Positions 8,202 to 20,200 of a stretch of DNA of 64,000 nucleotides are shown in pieces (positions within the stretch are counted from its first letter, which is position 1; every line of letters starts with the position of its first letter). The stretch is taken from NCBI RefSeq assembly GCF_018219155.1, contig NZ_CP056123.1, forward strand, positions 2,489,505-2,553,504. Reading direction: 5' to 3'. The DNA is from Moritella sp. 24. Lineage in GTDB: Bacteria; Pseudomonadota; Gammaproteobacteria; Enterobacterales; Moritellaceae. The notes beneath the pieces were generated by a model that did no database searches, was not told the origin of the DNA, and saw only the letters and a program-made list of their open reading frames with translations. The position numbers and the translations under genes were made by a program.

Positions 8202-8326
8202 ACTTCATTCCTATTTTTGCAGTTGCTGAATTCTTTATTTACATATAACCAAATAACTCAATTCAACAACTCGACTATTACGTTCAAGGCAATCCAGCGT
8301 GGACTGCCCAGTCGCTCTAATATCCG

Positions 8327-11300
8327 CTACGCTTCAACAATACTCAGTACGATGTTCTTCACTTCATAAATACGCAAGCCATCTTTAGATAGATTCGCAT
8401 CACCGACTATGCGCACTTCACCAGCTTCATTCACGATCTCGGTGATATGAACATCCAGTGACATCTGTTTATTCAGCGGTGTAATTTGACCACGGTATTT
8501 CCAATCAACTTGCGTCATTGGAGCAATGAAACGCGGATTAGCAAATTTAGCGCCTAAATCATTTTTCAACGCATACGTTTGCATTAACTCAATGATGGCT
8601 TCAACGCCTAATGAACCCGGCATAACAGGATCTTGGTGGAAGTGATAACGGAAGAACCAATCATCAGCATCAATCGTACGTTCACCATAAACATAAGCTA
8701 CACCCGCTTTACCACCGCCTTCAACGACTGACACAGTATCGATAAAGTTCATCTGGCCGCCAGCCAATTTATAGTGCGGTTTATCTGCAGGTGCTTTATA
8801 CAGAGCTAATGACTGATTAGTTAAATCAAACACATCAATATTCGCTGCAGGGGTATTGTTATCAACAAACCAAGCATTAGTGGTTTTACCGTTATCAATA
8901 CCCAGTTGGTTAGTTAGAGACTCGCCACTGAAGTAACCAAACACCGCTTTACCGGTATAAAATAGTTCGCCATCAACAGACATATCAAACGTGAAACTTT
9001 GGATGATCGCGCCACCAGCAATAGCCGTGCTAACAAGTACTGATTTGTTCACAATCGTCTTGCCACGTAAATCGAACTGTTTTAATAACGTGCCGCTACC
9101 ATCAAGGTTACGGAAGAACAGATCTTTTTCAGGGTATTTAAGCGTGGTGCCCATATAACCAGAAATGAAGCCGTTTGGTTGCAGTGCAATTTCCATGATT
9201 AATGAATATGGCATCCAGTTTTCATGGCTGTTTTTCGTGAAGTACCAAGCATCTTCCGGCACATAATATTCAGCTACACAGCTTGACGGTTTTTTCAGGT
9301 CAAGACGTTCGCCCTGCACTTCAACAACCTGAGTCACTACTTGTAAATCACCACAAGGTGTACGCGGTGGAATTCGGCCTTCATACACATCAAAGTCAGG
9401 ACCGAAACAGTTAGAGATATTGCCAGTCGCAAATTCAAACATATGCCAAGGTGTAAATGGCGCTTGATTCGGCACGCGATGATGACCAGCAACAGCAGGA
9501 GCTTCGAAATGCTGAATAGGTGTTACCCCTTTCGTTTTCGGTGCAGACAAATCTGATTGCACGCGCATTAAAGGACGCTCAGGGTATTTGAATGGCTCAA
9601 CACCACGTTCATCTAAGTTTGTTTCGTTAACGCTTGCTACCACAGGCGCAACTGATTGCTCAATTGATTGAGTAACGACCGCATCCGTTAACGCTTTAAG
9701 TACCACATTATCAGGCAGTGTTACTGGGTATGGTGAGTTATCATCTTGTTCCGTGATCATCACACTTAGGTTTTTGAAATCAACCACTGCTTTTCCATCA
9801 AGGATAATCTCAATGTTTGCTTTCATATACGGGTATGGTTCCATGCCCATCGCCGTGACTTCCATGCGATAAGTCAGGGTATTATGCTGTGGCAATACCT
9901 GACCACGACAACGTACTGTTTGAGATTCACCTGGCAACGGTTGGAAACGAGCATTATCAACATTGCTGTGCATGCCCAGTGATAACATGTAGAACATTGC
10001 CATCTGACCACAACCTTCAGACATCAACGAGCCTGCCATCACTTGGTCTCCTTTAAAGTGACAAGGGAAATACCAATGCTCAGGATCTAAGTCCTTCTGA
10101 CCTTCTAATAGCCCAAGCCCCCAGTGACCACCCGTTGGATCTATTTTGGTAATACGCTCAATCATTAAGAATTTTTCTGATGAGAATTTCAATGATGGAT
10201 TACGCCCACTTTGATCGTATTGCGGACCAAAACAACCCGCTACGTCGCCGTTAACCAACTTCATCATGTCGTTATAATCATATTGACCACGATTATGTTG
10301 CAATAACGGTGTAAACGATGACTTCACTGCATTAGCAAATTCAGCTTTATCTTTGTCATTGTGGATCACGCCTTTGCCGTCAGAAAGCTCTTCGTCAGTA
10401 AAGAAGCCCGCACAACCATTACGCATGATCAGTACTTTCTTATCACCCACATAGCAATCGTAGTGGAAGAAGAATAATAGCTGTTCACCGTTACGGGCAT
10501 AAGAATCAATGTGGATCTCGTAACGTAGCGTTTCACCACCGAAAGCCATTTCTTCAAGGAAAGTTAATTCACAATCAAGTAAGCGGTAAACACGTTCACC
10601 CTTAGCTTGGAAGTCGATACCGATATAAGAGATCAACATCAAGTCACATTGACCAGATTCAACAGCAACAGACCAAGGGATCTGACCATCGATTAAGAAC
10701 GGTGCATCCACAGGAATATCGTATTCTGTGCACATGTATGATTTTTTGTATTCATTAACTTTAGCGTCTAGCTCTGTCACGCGTGTTACTAATAAGTAAT
10801 CCGTGGTTGGTAGGCGTACACGTCGAGAATAACCATCAATAATATTATATTCAGCACCAAATACTTGACCAATATCACCTTCGGCAAATTCAACTAAGTC
10901 TGCTTGATCATAAATAATATTTTCAGGCTTGTTATAGCGTTCAACCAACTGTAATGGTGGATAGTTATAACCAACGGGTCCTTTGATTTGGAAACCAGCT
11001 TGTGTTGCTTCAGCTTGAACCTGCGCTTCTACACTTGTCAGATTAGCAGCTACAACTGGATTTTTTGAAGCAAGAGTAGACACAACCGTCAATGGCGACG
11101 CTGCTTGAATAACGGGACTGACAACCTTGTTTTGAACAGCCGTTGTAGCAGACAGTTTAGATTGTAATTCGACAAGTTGTGAGAGGTTTTTCTGTGCGGC
11201 TAAGCGACTTTGCAAGAAGGCTTTGTGCGTAGACGCTTGCTGATAAATTTCGTTACTGGCTTTGCTTTTCACTGTCACTCCAACAGCGCTTTGAGCCTGT

Positions 11301-14281
11301 ATAGGCTGCGCTGAATGTTGATGTTGAGAAAGGGGTGAACTTACAGCTTCTGCTGTAACTTGAATTGGGCTTATTTTGTTGCTTGAATGAGCGCTAATAC
11401 CTTGTGGTTTTAGATTATCCATCACTACAGGCTGGTTAACTTTGGTTAACGTTTTACCCGCAAACTGCGCTTTAATCGCATTCAAAGATGAGCTGGCAGT
11501 GTTAACAATTGCATTGCTAATTAACTGACCACCAAGTTTGATCGTTTTGACTAACTGTGGACGAACTTTACCAATTGGCGCTGGTGCAGCTTGATGACTT
11601 TGCTCTGAACTCGACAAGATAAGATGTGCACAGCTGTTATCACGACCAAGACCGTTAATAGCAATGTGTTCTTTCGCCTGGTGGCCACTGCTATGTTGTT
11701 GATCTTGACTCGCGTTCTGATCTAATAGCAAGGCGGTTTTAATAATACTGGCGATACCAGAGGCATTAAATGTATGACCAATATTAGATTTAACTGAACT
11801 GATTTGACTGTTTGGATACAATTGTGAAAATGCCGTTTTTTCAGCACTATTTTCGGCACTAAAACCACTGGCGTGCGCTTCTACATTCGTTACATCTACA
11901 GCACTGATACCCGCTAACGTCAGCGCTTTATCTGCCGCAATCGTAATCGCTTTAGTATCACTACCTGATGCGAAGCTAACAGCATCAATACTGGCATAAA
12001 CTTGTTGTGATGCCACTTGTGATTGCGGTTTAACAACAATCGCAGCTGCGCCTTCACCCACCAGCCATTGCTGTGCATCAAGTACATTATTATTTACTGA
12101 GCCATTTTCACTTACCGGACCCTTTTCGTTAACTGGGCCACATTCACTTACCGGTCCATAGTGCTGACGTAAGGTAATGTTTTCAATTGAACCCGCTAAA
12201 TCAACAGCAGCAATAATAACCGCTTCAACATCACTGGTTTGAAATAAGTTTTCAGCTAATTCAACGCAGCGATAAACTGAATTTTCTTCCGCAGACACGG
12301 TAATTGCAGGGCCTGAAAAATCCCATAACGCTGAAATACGTGACGCCATAATGTTACCAATGAAGCTGGTATACTGATTTAACTGCGCAGCAGAAGCGAC
12401 ACCATCTTTGGCAATATTCGTCAGTTCTTCACGCTGATCGGCCGTTAAGCTAATGCCTTGTTGTAATAAGCTGTCTTCGATTTGTGTTGTCAAATTAACA
12501 CGGCCACGATACTGATGTAACTCCAGTTCCATGCCCATTGCGACTAATACCGCAACATTACGACCTTCAACTAGACCTGCATCTTTAGCTGCATTGTCAG
12601 CCACTTGCATCATCATGAGTTGTTGTGGGATCAGGCAATCTTTTTCATTTGGTGGTACTTTGAAGCGTAAGAAATCTATATCTAACTGTTCAACATAACC
12701 ACCCTTAGGTGCTTTGCTTAACTGTAGCGATTGCATGACGTTGGCATTACTTTCCATGCCTTTCCAGCGTTGTTCTGGTAATTCACGGAAGGTATTTTGA
12801 TTATTATTTAATAGTGTTTTGAACTGTGCTAAGTTACTGGCACTACCAAAGTGACTGTCCATACCGATAATCGCCAATGGCTCTCGGGGTTTGGCTTCAC
12901 TAAAGTGAGATTCAAGCTGCTGTGTTGGTTGCTGTAATACTAAATGGGCGTTACTGCCACCAAAACCGAATACACTGACACCAGCGGTACGCGGTTTATC
13001 TACCTTTGCACCCGGTGTCGTCGGCCAAGGCACAGTACTCGTCGGCATCTGCTCGCCAGTAAAGTAGCCATTTTTAGACTGCAGTGGTTCTTTTAAATTA
13101 ATCGTTGCAGGAATAAGACCTTTACCTAGTGCTAACATAGCTTTGGTCATACCCGGCATACCAGCAGCTGTTAACAGATGTCCGAGGTTAGATTTAACCG
13201 AACCCAGCAAAGGTTTGTTGTTTACGCGACTAAAGAAAGTTTCCATCGAACGCAGCTCAACATTATCACCTTTAGGCGTACCCGTAGCGTGACACTCGAT
13301 ATAATCAACAGCCGCAGGATCTACATCTGCATCTTCATAAGCGCGTTCGTAAACTAATACTTGTCCCTTGGTATTTGGGCTTAATACAAATTCACCCTTA
13401 CCATCATTTGATAATGCACCGCCTTTAATAATGGCGTAAATATTATCACCATCACGTACGGCATCACTGTGGCGTTTTAATACCATCATGCCCGCGCCTT
13501 CACCAGCAAATAAGCCTTGTGAATCTTGGTCAAATGGGGCGTGAACATTGTTAGCTGGATACGCTTGGAAAATCGAGAATCCCATATTAACGAACATAGG
13601 ATCTGATGCTGATACCGCCCCCGCTAACATCATGTCAGCTTTGCCAGTATGGAGATAATCACAGGCTAATTTAACGCTATAACAAGATGATGCACAGGCA
13701 GCATCCAGTGCAAAGTGTGAACCACCTAGACCCGCAGATTGCGCGATCAAAGCAGCTGGATACCCTGCTACTAAGGCATTATCAGCGTGAGTTTGTTTCG
13801 GTGCTGTATAATGGGTTAACTGAAAGTCTGGATGTAATACTGACTTTAATGCGTTATCAACAACTTGATGATATAACGGCATAAACAGCTGATTCGACGA
13901 CTTGGTTGGAAACGATAGATTACCTAAAATAACACCACAATTATCCAGCGCATCACTGCCCCAATAACCTGCATCTGTCAGCGCTTGCTTCGTTACATAA
14001 AGCCCCCACTGATTGAGATCATCGAGTTCTGTTAAGTAGCTACTATCAAGTTGATAACCAGAAGCATCAAAATTGAAATCGCTGATATAACCGCCGTGAA
14101 CACAATAAAATTTATCCGTGTCGCCTTTTTCAGCGGTATATTTAGCAGGGTCAACACCCATCTGAACAGCTGTCGCTTTACTGCGACAATCTTGTTGTTC
14201 AAGCAACTGCTGCCAAAATTGGTCCGGTGCTTGTGAGCCCGGAAACAGATTAGCAATACCTACTACTGCAATATTTTCCAT
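8327..14281 (-). CDS. pfaC: PfaC, PUFA synthase subunit: ketosynthase, chain-length factor and two FabA-like dehydratases
   Basis: Encodes 1984 residues. Domains in order: ketosynthase (about 1-450; nucleophile Cys196 in DAACASSC, histidine motifs ECHATGTPKGD and KSNLGH); chain-length-factor-like ketosynthase (about 460-900) in which the nucleophile position is Glu near 666 (SAEENSVY); a low-complexity linker (about 930-1090); then two FabA-type hot-dog dehydratase regions. The active histidines lie in FPCHFKGDQVMAGS (about 1405) and FRYHFHQDPVMPGS (about 1878); each is paired with a degenerate hot-dog partner. It condenses and dehydrates/isomerises the growing chain, placing the cis double bonds. 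The cluster order A-B-C-D is the standard one. Spacing to pfaB is 83 bases. Confidence 0.97.
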   Translation of the reverse strand: MENIAVVGIANLFPGSQAPDQFWQQLLEQQDCRSKATAVQMGVDPAKYTAEKGDTDKFYCVHGGYISDFNFDASGYQLDSSYLTELDDLNQWGLYVTKQALTDAGYWGSDALDNCGVILGNLSFPTKSSNQLFMPLYHQVVDNALKSVLHPDFQLTHYTAPKQTHADNALVAGYPAALIAQSAGLGGSHFALDAACASSCYSVKLACDYLHTGKADMMLAGAVSASDPMFVNMGFSIFQAYPANNVHAPFDQDSQGLFAGEGAGMMVLKRHSDAVRDGDNIYAIIKGGALSNDGKGEFVLSPNTKGQVLVYERAYEDADVDPAAVDYIECHATGTPKGDNVELRSMETFFSRVNNKPLLGSVKSNLGHLLTAAGMPGMTKAMLALGKGLIPATINLKEPLQSKNGYFTGEQMPTSTVPWPTTPGAKVDKPRTAGVSVFGFGGSNAHLVLQQPTQQLESHFSEAKPREPLAIIGMDSHFGSASNLAQFKTLLNNNQNTFRELPEQRWKGMESNANVMQSLQLSKAPKGGYVEQLDIDFLRFKVPPNEKDCLIPQQLMMMQVADNAAKDAGLVEGRNVAVLVAMGMELELHQYRGRVNLTTQIEDSLLQQGISLTADQREELTNIAKDGVASAAQLNQYTSFIGNIMASRISALWDFSGPAITVSAEENSVYRCVELAENLFQTSDVEAVIIAAVDLAGSIENITLRQHYGPVSECGPVNEKGPVSENGSVNNNVLDAQQWLVGEGAAAIVVKPQSQVASQQVYASIDAVSFASGSDTKAITIAADKALTLAGISAVDVTNVEAHASGFSAENSAEKTAFSQLYPNSQISSVKSNIGHTFNASGIASIIKTALLLDQNASQDQQHSSGHQAKEHIAINGLGRDNSCAHLILSSSEQSHQAAPAPIGKVRPQLVKTIKLGGQLISNAIVNTASSSLNAIKAQFAGKTLTKVNQPVVMDNLKPQGISAHSSNKISPIQVTAEAVSSPLSQHQHSAQPIQAQSAVGVTVKSKASNEIYQQASTHKAFLQSRLAAQKNLSQLVELQSKLSATTAVQNKVVSPVIQAASPLTVVSTLASKNPVVAANLTSVEAQVQAEATQAGFQIKGPVGYNYPPLQLVERYNKPENIIYDQADLVEFAEGDIGQVFGAEYNIIDGYSRRVRLPTTDYLLVTRVTELDAKVNEYKKSYMCTEYDIPVDAPFLIDGQIPWSVAVESGQCDLMLISYIGIDFQAKGERVYRLLDCELTFLEEMAFGGETLRYEIHIDSYARNGEQLLFFFHYDCYVGDKKVLIMRNGCAGFFTDEELSDGKGVIHNDKDKAEFANAVKSSFTPLLQHNRGQYDYNDMMKLVNGDVAGCFGPQYDQSGRNPSLKFSSEKFLMIERITKIDPTGGHWGLGLLEGQKDLDPEHWYFPCHFKGDQVMAGSLMSEGCGQMAMFYMLSLGMHSNVDNARFQPLPGESQTVRCRGQVLPQHNTLTYRMEVTAMGMEPYPYMKANIEIILDGKAVVDFKNLSVMITEQDDNSPYPVTLPDNVVLKALTDAVVTQSIEQSVAPVVASVNETNLDERGVEPFKYPERPLMRVQSDLSAPKTKGVTPIQHFEAPAVAGHHRVPNQAPFTPWHMFEFATGNISNCFGPDFDVYEGRIPPRTPCGDLQVVTQVVEVQGERLDLKKPSSCVAEYYVPEDAWYFTKNSHENWMPYSLIMEIALQPNGFISGYMGTTLKYPEKDLFFRNLDGSGTLLKQFDLRGKTIVNKSVLVSTAIAGGAIIQSFTFDMSVDGELFYTGKAVFGYFSGESLTNQLGIDNGKTTNAWFVDNNTPAANIDVFDLTNQSLALYKAPADKPHYKLAGGQMNFIDTVSVVEGGGKAGVAYVYGERTIDADDWFFRYHFHQDPVMPGSLGVEAIIELMQTYALKNDLGAKFANPRFIAPMTQVDWKYRGQITPLNKQMSLDVHITEIVNEAGEVRIVGDANLSKDGLRIYEVKNIVLSIVEA

Positions 14282-14364
14282 AATTTCTCTCTATTAAATC
14301 CATATTCAATTGACGAAGCACACTCCGTCTGGATTATTTATATGAACAATCTATCTGTTGTAAA

Positions 14365-17049
14365 TTATTTGCTCGCTTTCGCGTAGCCTGCTTGGACCAA
14401 AATCGAACCATTAAACAGGCTATCTAAATTTAAATTCACACCATGGCTCGTTAATTTAGCGATGGCGCGAATATAAGTCAGTTCATCGCTAGTGCCTTTG
14501 GCATTCACGGGTACGGAAACATGGCGATTGTCTTGTTGTTCGTTATTTTTATGCTTGTCAGACAATAGAATCTTATCTACCCAGCTACACAATGAGCGTC
14601 CAGGGCCCATTTCAATGAATACTCGCGCACCTTTATCATGCAAGGTATTCACTAAACGTGGGAAATCCACCACATCACACAAGCATTTAGCAATACTGTG
14701 TGAAATCGCTTTGCTGCGTTGCGGAATAGGTAAATAACATGAACTTGAGTACATTTTTGTTTTAATACGGTCAGTGACATCCATATGATATAACTCAACC
14801 ATGTGGTCATATTCGGCATAAGCTGGGGCACTGTGGATCGCGTTGGCCATATTTAATGCCATCGCGCGCTTGCCTAACTTTTTGATCACACGCTGGCAAG
14901 CTTCTGGATAACCCGCCAGTAATAAACTATCTGGCGTATTGATGATGGTGCAGTACACACGATCTTCATCTGCGGCTGCTATTTCTACCTGTTCAATAGT
15001 CGCCTTGATGGTATAGGTTTCCCAAATCTGCTCAAACGTACCATTGGCAACATCATCCATGCCCCAATGCTGACGCAGAGTTCTTAATTCGCCGCAAAGT
15101 TGATGATTAAAGGTATTTGATTGCGCCAAGCGCGCGCTCATCAGTCCCGGTTGCTGCCAGCACCCTAGTGCTGCATACATACTCACTTCACCCATGCTAT
15201 AACCCGTGGCAAAGTCTGCTTTAACCGCAAATACTTCTTCAAATACCTTGGTAAACACACAAGCAAAACCAACACCTGCTTCAGCAATATTGGCTAGGTT
15301 GCCGCGAAGATCCAGATCCAGTTGCTTTAGTTCTTTGAAACTATGGCGAGCAATGCTACGCGGATTAAGTAAGGTATCTTTCAGGCTGGCACCGATGTCA
15401 TCAGCTAAATCGGCAACGGGCTGATAAATCTGTGGGAATAAATGAAACAGGTCACGGCCTAAACCAACATAAGTAGCACCAATACCTGGGTACATAAAGG
15501 TCACGCCATTCTGTGTGCTGTTATCAAACTCGTTATTTGCAGATTCTTTATTAGCCGGCTGCGCTGTGAAATAGCTGCCTTTAGGGGTTTTCCATTCATT
15601 GGTATCTTCATTAAACACACTGCTGATACCAGCAAACGCCTGCGTAATCTCTTTGCTTAACTCTTCAGCTGTTTCGGCAATAAGTACCGCGCTATATAGC
15701 TTGTCAGCATCAGTGCGGGCATAACAATCTGCGGCAATCTGCTTAATTTCGGTAATACTTAGTTGCCCAGCAATAGTCTCTAATTCACTGCGTAATTGCG
15801 CTTCGCTATTACCTTGAATAATAACCAGTGCTAACTCGCTCGATGCAAAATAACCATTACTGCGCACATCATTTGATGAATGGCTTTGAACAGTACTTTG
15901 AACCTGCTTATCTTGTAAAAAATTGTCTTCTAAGACATGTTCTTGTAACACGATGTGACAATAGCCATGTCCTGATGACGGTTCTGATGAAGAGTGAATA
16001 ACGCAACTATAAGCAGCAACATGCGCGCTACCATCTACATGCGGAAACCAAGGTCTAGCATCAACAGGCATATAAAATGACGAAGCCTGCCACTGTAACA
16101 TTTGTGTGCTGTGGGGCTGCTGCCAATCTTTAATCGCAGGAATGTAACGTTGATGTAAGCTAATGACACATTTTAATAAGCCAGCAACCTGCGAGAAACA
16201 CCCACCATCACCAGTCACACTGCGTGCGCAACTTAATGCTGTATGTAAAGTTTGCGTATGGTTATAAGCAGACATTAAACCCTGACTTTCAGATAACGCC
16301 AATTCCGCTTTAGAATCTGCCGAGACTTCTAATAAACCAACCTGCTCTGCGCTAATTCCTGCTTGCTGTAATGCTGTATTTGCAGTCGAGCTAATCGTTT
16401 TTATATTAAGCACAGAGCTTTCAGCACTCAGTTCTGTGTTTTCACTACTTAGCTGAGAGTTCACATTGGACTGGGCAAAACCTTTAATATTGGCATATAC
16501 ATAACATTGATGCGCACTAGCAAAAGCGGTTGATGAGATAAGTAAACTGGCGATACCAGTTACGCTGACATAACCACTAAAGGTTTCATCAAAGCTGATG
16601 GTTGCCGCAGGGGTCTCTGCAGGATCAGTATCTGTACTTGCCGAATTATTGGCATTATTAATACCGATAACAGCGACAGCACAATCTTGGTTATTTGCCA
16701 AATCTGTAGCTTGCTTTAGTGCTTGGCCTAGGTCTGTAATTAGTTCACAGCTTGCACACTGCTGAGTGACTTGTTCTGCCATTTGTTTTACGAGTAACGC
16801 ATTATCACTGCTGCTGTCAGCCATTAGCAATACAGCTATATCAGCTATATCTAACTGATTAGTTTGTGCCAATAGCGCCACCGAGTTTAAAACGGTCTCC
16901 GTTGTACAGTTTAATACTGTCTCTGGTGTACAATCTAACTTATCAATAGTGCCTACATTAGTGCCTTGATAAAAAGCACGTTCAACACGGTCAATATTGT
17001 CTTGTCCGCTAAAGTTAGCATCCATACCAATAACAGCTAATTCCGTCAT
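14365..17049 (-). CDS. pfaB: PfaB, PUFA synthase subunit with acyltransferase domain
   Basis: Encodes 894 residues. The N-terminal about 400 residues are a degraded ketosynthase-like region: it keeps the opening MTELAVIGMD and a DARPWFPH segment but lacks the DxACxxS nucleophile. The C-terminal half is a malonyl/acyl transferase with the serine in GYSMGE (about residue 618), an early GIGATYVGLGRDLFHLFP and IEMGPGRSLCSWV near the end. PfaB is known to influence whether the product is EPA or DHA; the Moritella type goes with DHA. AAGAGA precedes the ATG. The region around residues 370-410 differs in length from what I recall of M. marina, consistent with another species. Confidence 0.96.
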   Translation of the reverse strand: MTELAVIGMDANFSGQDNIDRVERAFYQGTNVGTIDKLDCTPETVLNCTTETVLNSVALLAQTNQLDIADIAVLLMADSSSDNALLVKQMAEQVTQQCASCELITDLGQALKQATDLANNQDCAVAVIGINNANNSASTDTDPAETPAATISFDETFSGYVSVTGIASLLISSTAFASAHQCYVYANIKGFAQSNVNSQLSSENTELSAESSVLNIKTISSTANTALQQAGISAEQVGLLEVSADSKAELALSESQGLMSAYNHTQTLHTALSCARSVTGDGGCFSQVAGLLKCVISLHQRYIPAIKDWQQPHSTQMLQWQASSFYMPVDARPWFPHVDGSAHVAAYSCVIHSSSEPSSGHGYCHIVLQEHVLEDNFLQDKQVQSTVQSHSSNDVRSNGYFASSELALVIIQGNSEAQLRSELETIAGQLSITEIKQIAADCYARTDADKLYSAVLIAETAEELSKEITQAFAGISSVFNEDTNEWKTPKGSYFTAQPANKESANNEFDNSTQNGVTFMYPGIGATYVGLGRDLFHLFPQIYQPVADLADDIGASLKDTLLNPRSIARHSFKELKQLDLDLRGNLANIAEAGVGFACVFTKVFEEVFAVKADFATGYSMGEVSMYAALGCWQQPGLMSARLAQSNTFNHQLCGELRTLRQHWGMDDVANGTFEQIWETYTIKATIEQVEIAAADEDRVYCTIINTPDSLLLAGYPEACQRVIKKLGKRAMALNMANAIHSAPAYAEYDHMVELYHMDVTDRIKTKMYSSSCYLPIPQRSKAISHSIAKCLCDVVDFPRLVNTLHDKGARVFIEMGPGRSLCSWVDKILLSDKHKNNEQQDNRHVSVPVNAKGTSDELTYIRAIAKLTSHGVNLNLDSLFNGSILVQAGYAKASK

Positions 17050-17156
17050 ATTCTCTTTAATATCCTATTTGGAATAGTAATAGCTAAAAGCGCTGGTGCC
17101 CCTAATTTAAACCAACAACTTTTAGCTATTAATATTGTTAAAAACAATGAAGAAAA

Positions 17157-17188
17157 TAGACGCCATGCAACCATGACGTCTACAGTTA
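17157..17188 (-). terminator. Terminator-like hairpin between pfaA and pfaB
   Basis: On the minus strand TAGACGTCATG and CATGGCGTCTA pair with one mismatch around a 4-base loop, followed by TTTTCTTC. It lies about 27 bases after the pfaA stop and 108 bases before pfaB, so it may lower pfaB-C-D transcription relative to pfaA. Confidence 0.65.
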
Positions 17189-17214
17189 TTATTTATATAT
17201 TTACAGGTACAGCC

Positions 17215-20200
17215 TCAAGACATATCATTCAAAATGTCACTAACACTGACTTGCGCTGATTTAATTTCTGCAAGTAATTGCATATCAGCACCGATCAATT
17301 GAATATCACAACAGGCTTTACTGCCTCGTGAACCCAACAGATCATGCTCAACAACGTTAAGTTGCAGATAAAACAACTCATCAATAGCCACTTCGCGATA
17401 TACACTCCAAGCTGCTGTCACAGAAGGTAAGCTACCTAAGTTAAATTGCTTACGAACCCATACCAGCATTGCCTGATAAACCAAGTCATTAGCAAAGATA
17501 TTGTTATTTACTAACGGGAATTCACCCTGCTTAGTAACCGCAATATCCGCGACCTGACACGCCAGTAATAGTCCCTGTTCGTCACAGCGTAATATCTGCT
17601 TAATACCCTGCAGACTTTCACCATGGAACAAGGTGCCATTGCTGTATAAGGCTTGTGCTTCATCGCTAACATGGCCATTCGCATCCACAACAACATTCGC
17701 AGTTAATGCCGTAAGTTGAACCTTCACCGCACCCAATGACTGAGAAGCTAACAAGATTGTCGCAGCATAATGAAACACAGGTTTACCATCACTTTTCAGG
17801 CTAAAGATTTTTGCCGCAATACGGACTACTTCGTCTTGCACGGAAGCAGTCGTCACAGGCGACAATTGGATTTGGTAATCCGCCGCCTCATTGCCATCAA
17901 AAACCACACCTTTAAACAATTTATAGTCTTCGAAACCGACATATTTCAATGCACAGTCTCGTTTACTATAAGTCGCTTGTGCTGCATCACTCATCCAGGC
18001 AATCGCGCATACCGTAGGTAATACCTGATTGCCTTTAATCATGTGATCAGCTAAGAAGCTGTTGTCGTTAACTTGAAAATGATCGTCCTGAATATCACTA
18101 TTAAACAAAGAGCTACTGTTAGTCGCTTTGATGCTTTTAATAACTAAAGCATCTGATAAACGACTAACTTGTGGCTTTTTTACAGCAGCACCCTTCTCTT
18201 CAGACTTTTCATCAGAGCTAGCATCTTTAGATAAATCATTACCCACTAGAATTTGTGGACAACGGTTATCATTAGCCGCTAATTCATTCAGTAATAGCTG
18301 AGCGCCTGCATCAAGAGGAATAATGTAAACACCACGTTGATCAAACATACGTTTTAGCTCTGGTGTTACCATGCCGCCATCCCAAGGACCCCAGTTAAAG
18401 CTCAGAACCTGTGCTTGTGGGTGCAATGATTTAAAACGGTAAGCGGTTTTATTTAAGATCTCATTGGCAATTGAGTAATCAGACTGACCAGGGTTGCCAT
18501 AGAAACCAGCTGCTGACGAGAACAATACCAATTGCTTGATGTTGCTTGCTTCAGTTACTGATAACAGCGATAACAAACCATCAATTTTAGTGCTGTAAAC
18601 AGACTCAAAATCGCTTAGTGTTTTTTGCTCAATGAATTGGTCAGCTAAAACGCCAGCGCCATGAATGATGCCAGTGATATCACCAAATTTAGCAATAACA
18701 GGTTTCACTGCCGTTTGTACGCTGGTTTGGTTAGTGACATCAGCAGAAACATACTCAGCTTGGCCACCAGCCGCGGTAATTGCTGTTAATGTTTGTGCAA
18801 TTTCACGATTAGCTTGGATAGGTTTGATTAACTGTACGATCTTCACCGGTGTTGGTTTATCACCTGCCGCAATCAAAGACTGCATCGCAGCTTTCTTTAA
18901 CGCCGCTTCATCAGTAATGCCATTTGCCCAGCTTGGTTCGTCAGTTGAGAACTTTGAACGTCCCAATAAGATGAACTTAGATTGATATTCTTTAGCGATA
19001 CGAACAACACAATGTGCCGTCACACCTTTAGCACCACCACTGACTAAGAATACCGAGTTAGCATCGATATTATTACCAGCTGTTAGTGCATAACTATCAG
19101 TTGCTACACCAGTTAACGTGATACGTTCAACGCCTTTATCTGCATGTTGGTAACCAACTTCAGTTAGCGTGGTATCTGCATCAAGCAATTCATCATTAAC
19201 AAGACTTGCAACTTGCTGTGCAGTGACTTTCGAAGAGATATCAACAGCACGACAGAATACGTTATCCCATTCGTGAGATAGTGTTTTAACTAAGCCGTTT
19301 AAACCACTTTGTACTAGGTCTGTATTGCTGCTATTAGTTGCATCGCTAAAGCCTAATGAACCACCCTGTTGCGTCACGACCATAAAGGCGCCACGCACTT
19401 TCGCTGCTTGAGTAACTTTACTCAATTTAGCTAATAAGAACGCCAACATTAGGCCTTGCTTAGACGCTTGCGGGTATTCGATATGGTTAATCTCAGTACT
19501 TGCATGCAGGTAGATAACCGCATCAAGCTGTGCGTTGGCAGTAATGATGTCGTTAACCTCAGCTTCATCAACCGCGTTTAACGTCACTACATTCACTGCT
19601 TTAGCAAATGCTTGCGTATTCGTTGCAGTAATCCAAGACGGTTGTAATGCTGTTACATTCCAGCCAGATTGAATTAATTGCTCCGCTAATTGCACTGCAT
19701 TATCACTACCATCAGCGACGATTAAGGCGTTAGCACCTTTAGCATCATGGCTGATTTTAGTGACTGAGCTAAGTGGAGAAATGGCAACAGTTGCACTCGG
19801 TGCTGGTTGAAATTCCACTTTTGCTTCTACAGCAGCCGTGATAGTTGCAACACTGTCATTCATGAACGCATCTGAAACAGCTGCCTCAGCTACAGCGTTA
19901 GCTGCGCCGTCAGTCGCTGTACTTTGCATGGCTTTAGTCTGCATATAAAGTACGATTTCTTCTAGAGTACGAAGCTCAGCTAAATCTTCTGGGTTTAGTT
20001 CAGGTAAATCAGTAATGATCTCCTGTACTGCCCCTAAAATTTCTACGCGCTTAATTGAGTCAATGCCAAGATCAGCTTCCATATCCATTGCCAGTTCTAG
20101 CATGTTTGCTGGATAACCAGTCTTGTCTGCAACAACGTCCATCATCACGTTTTGAATACGGTCTAAATCAATAGCAGGTGCCGTTGCGCTATCTGTTACA

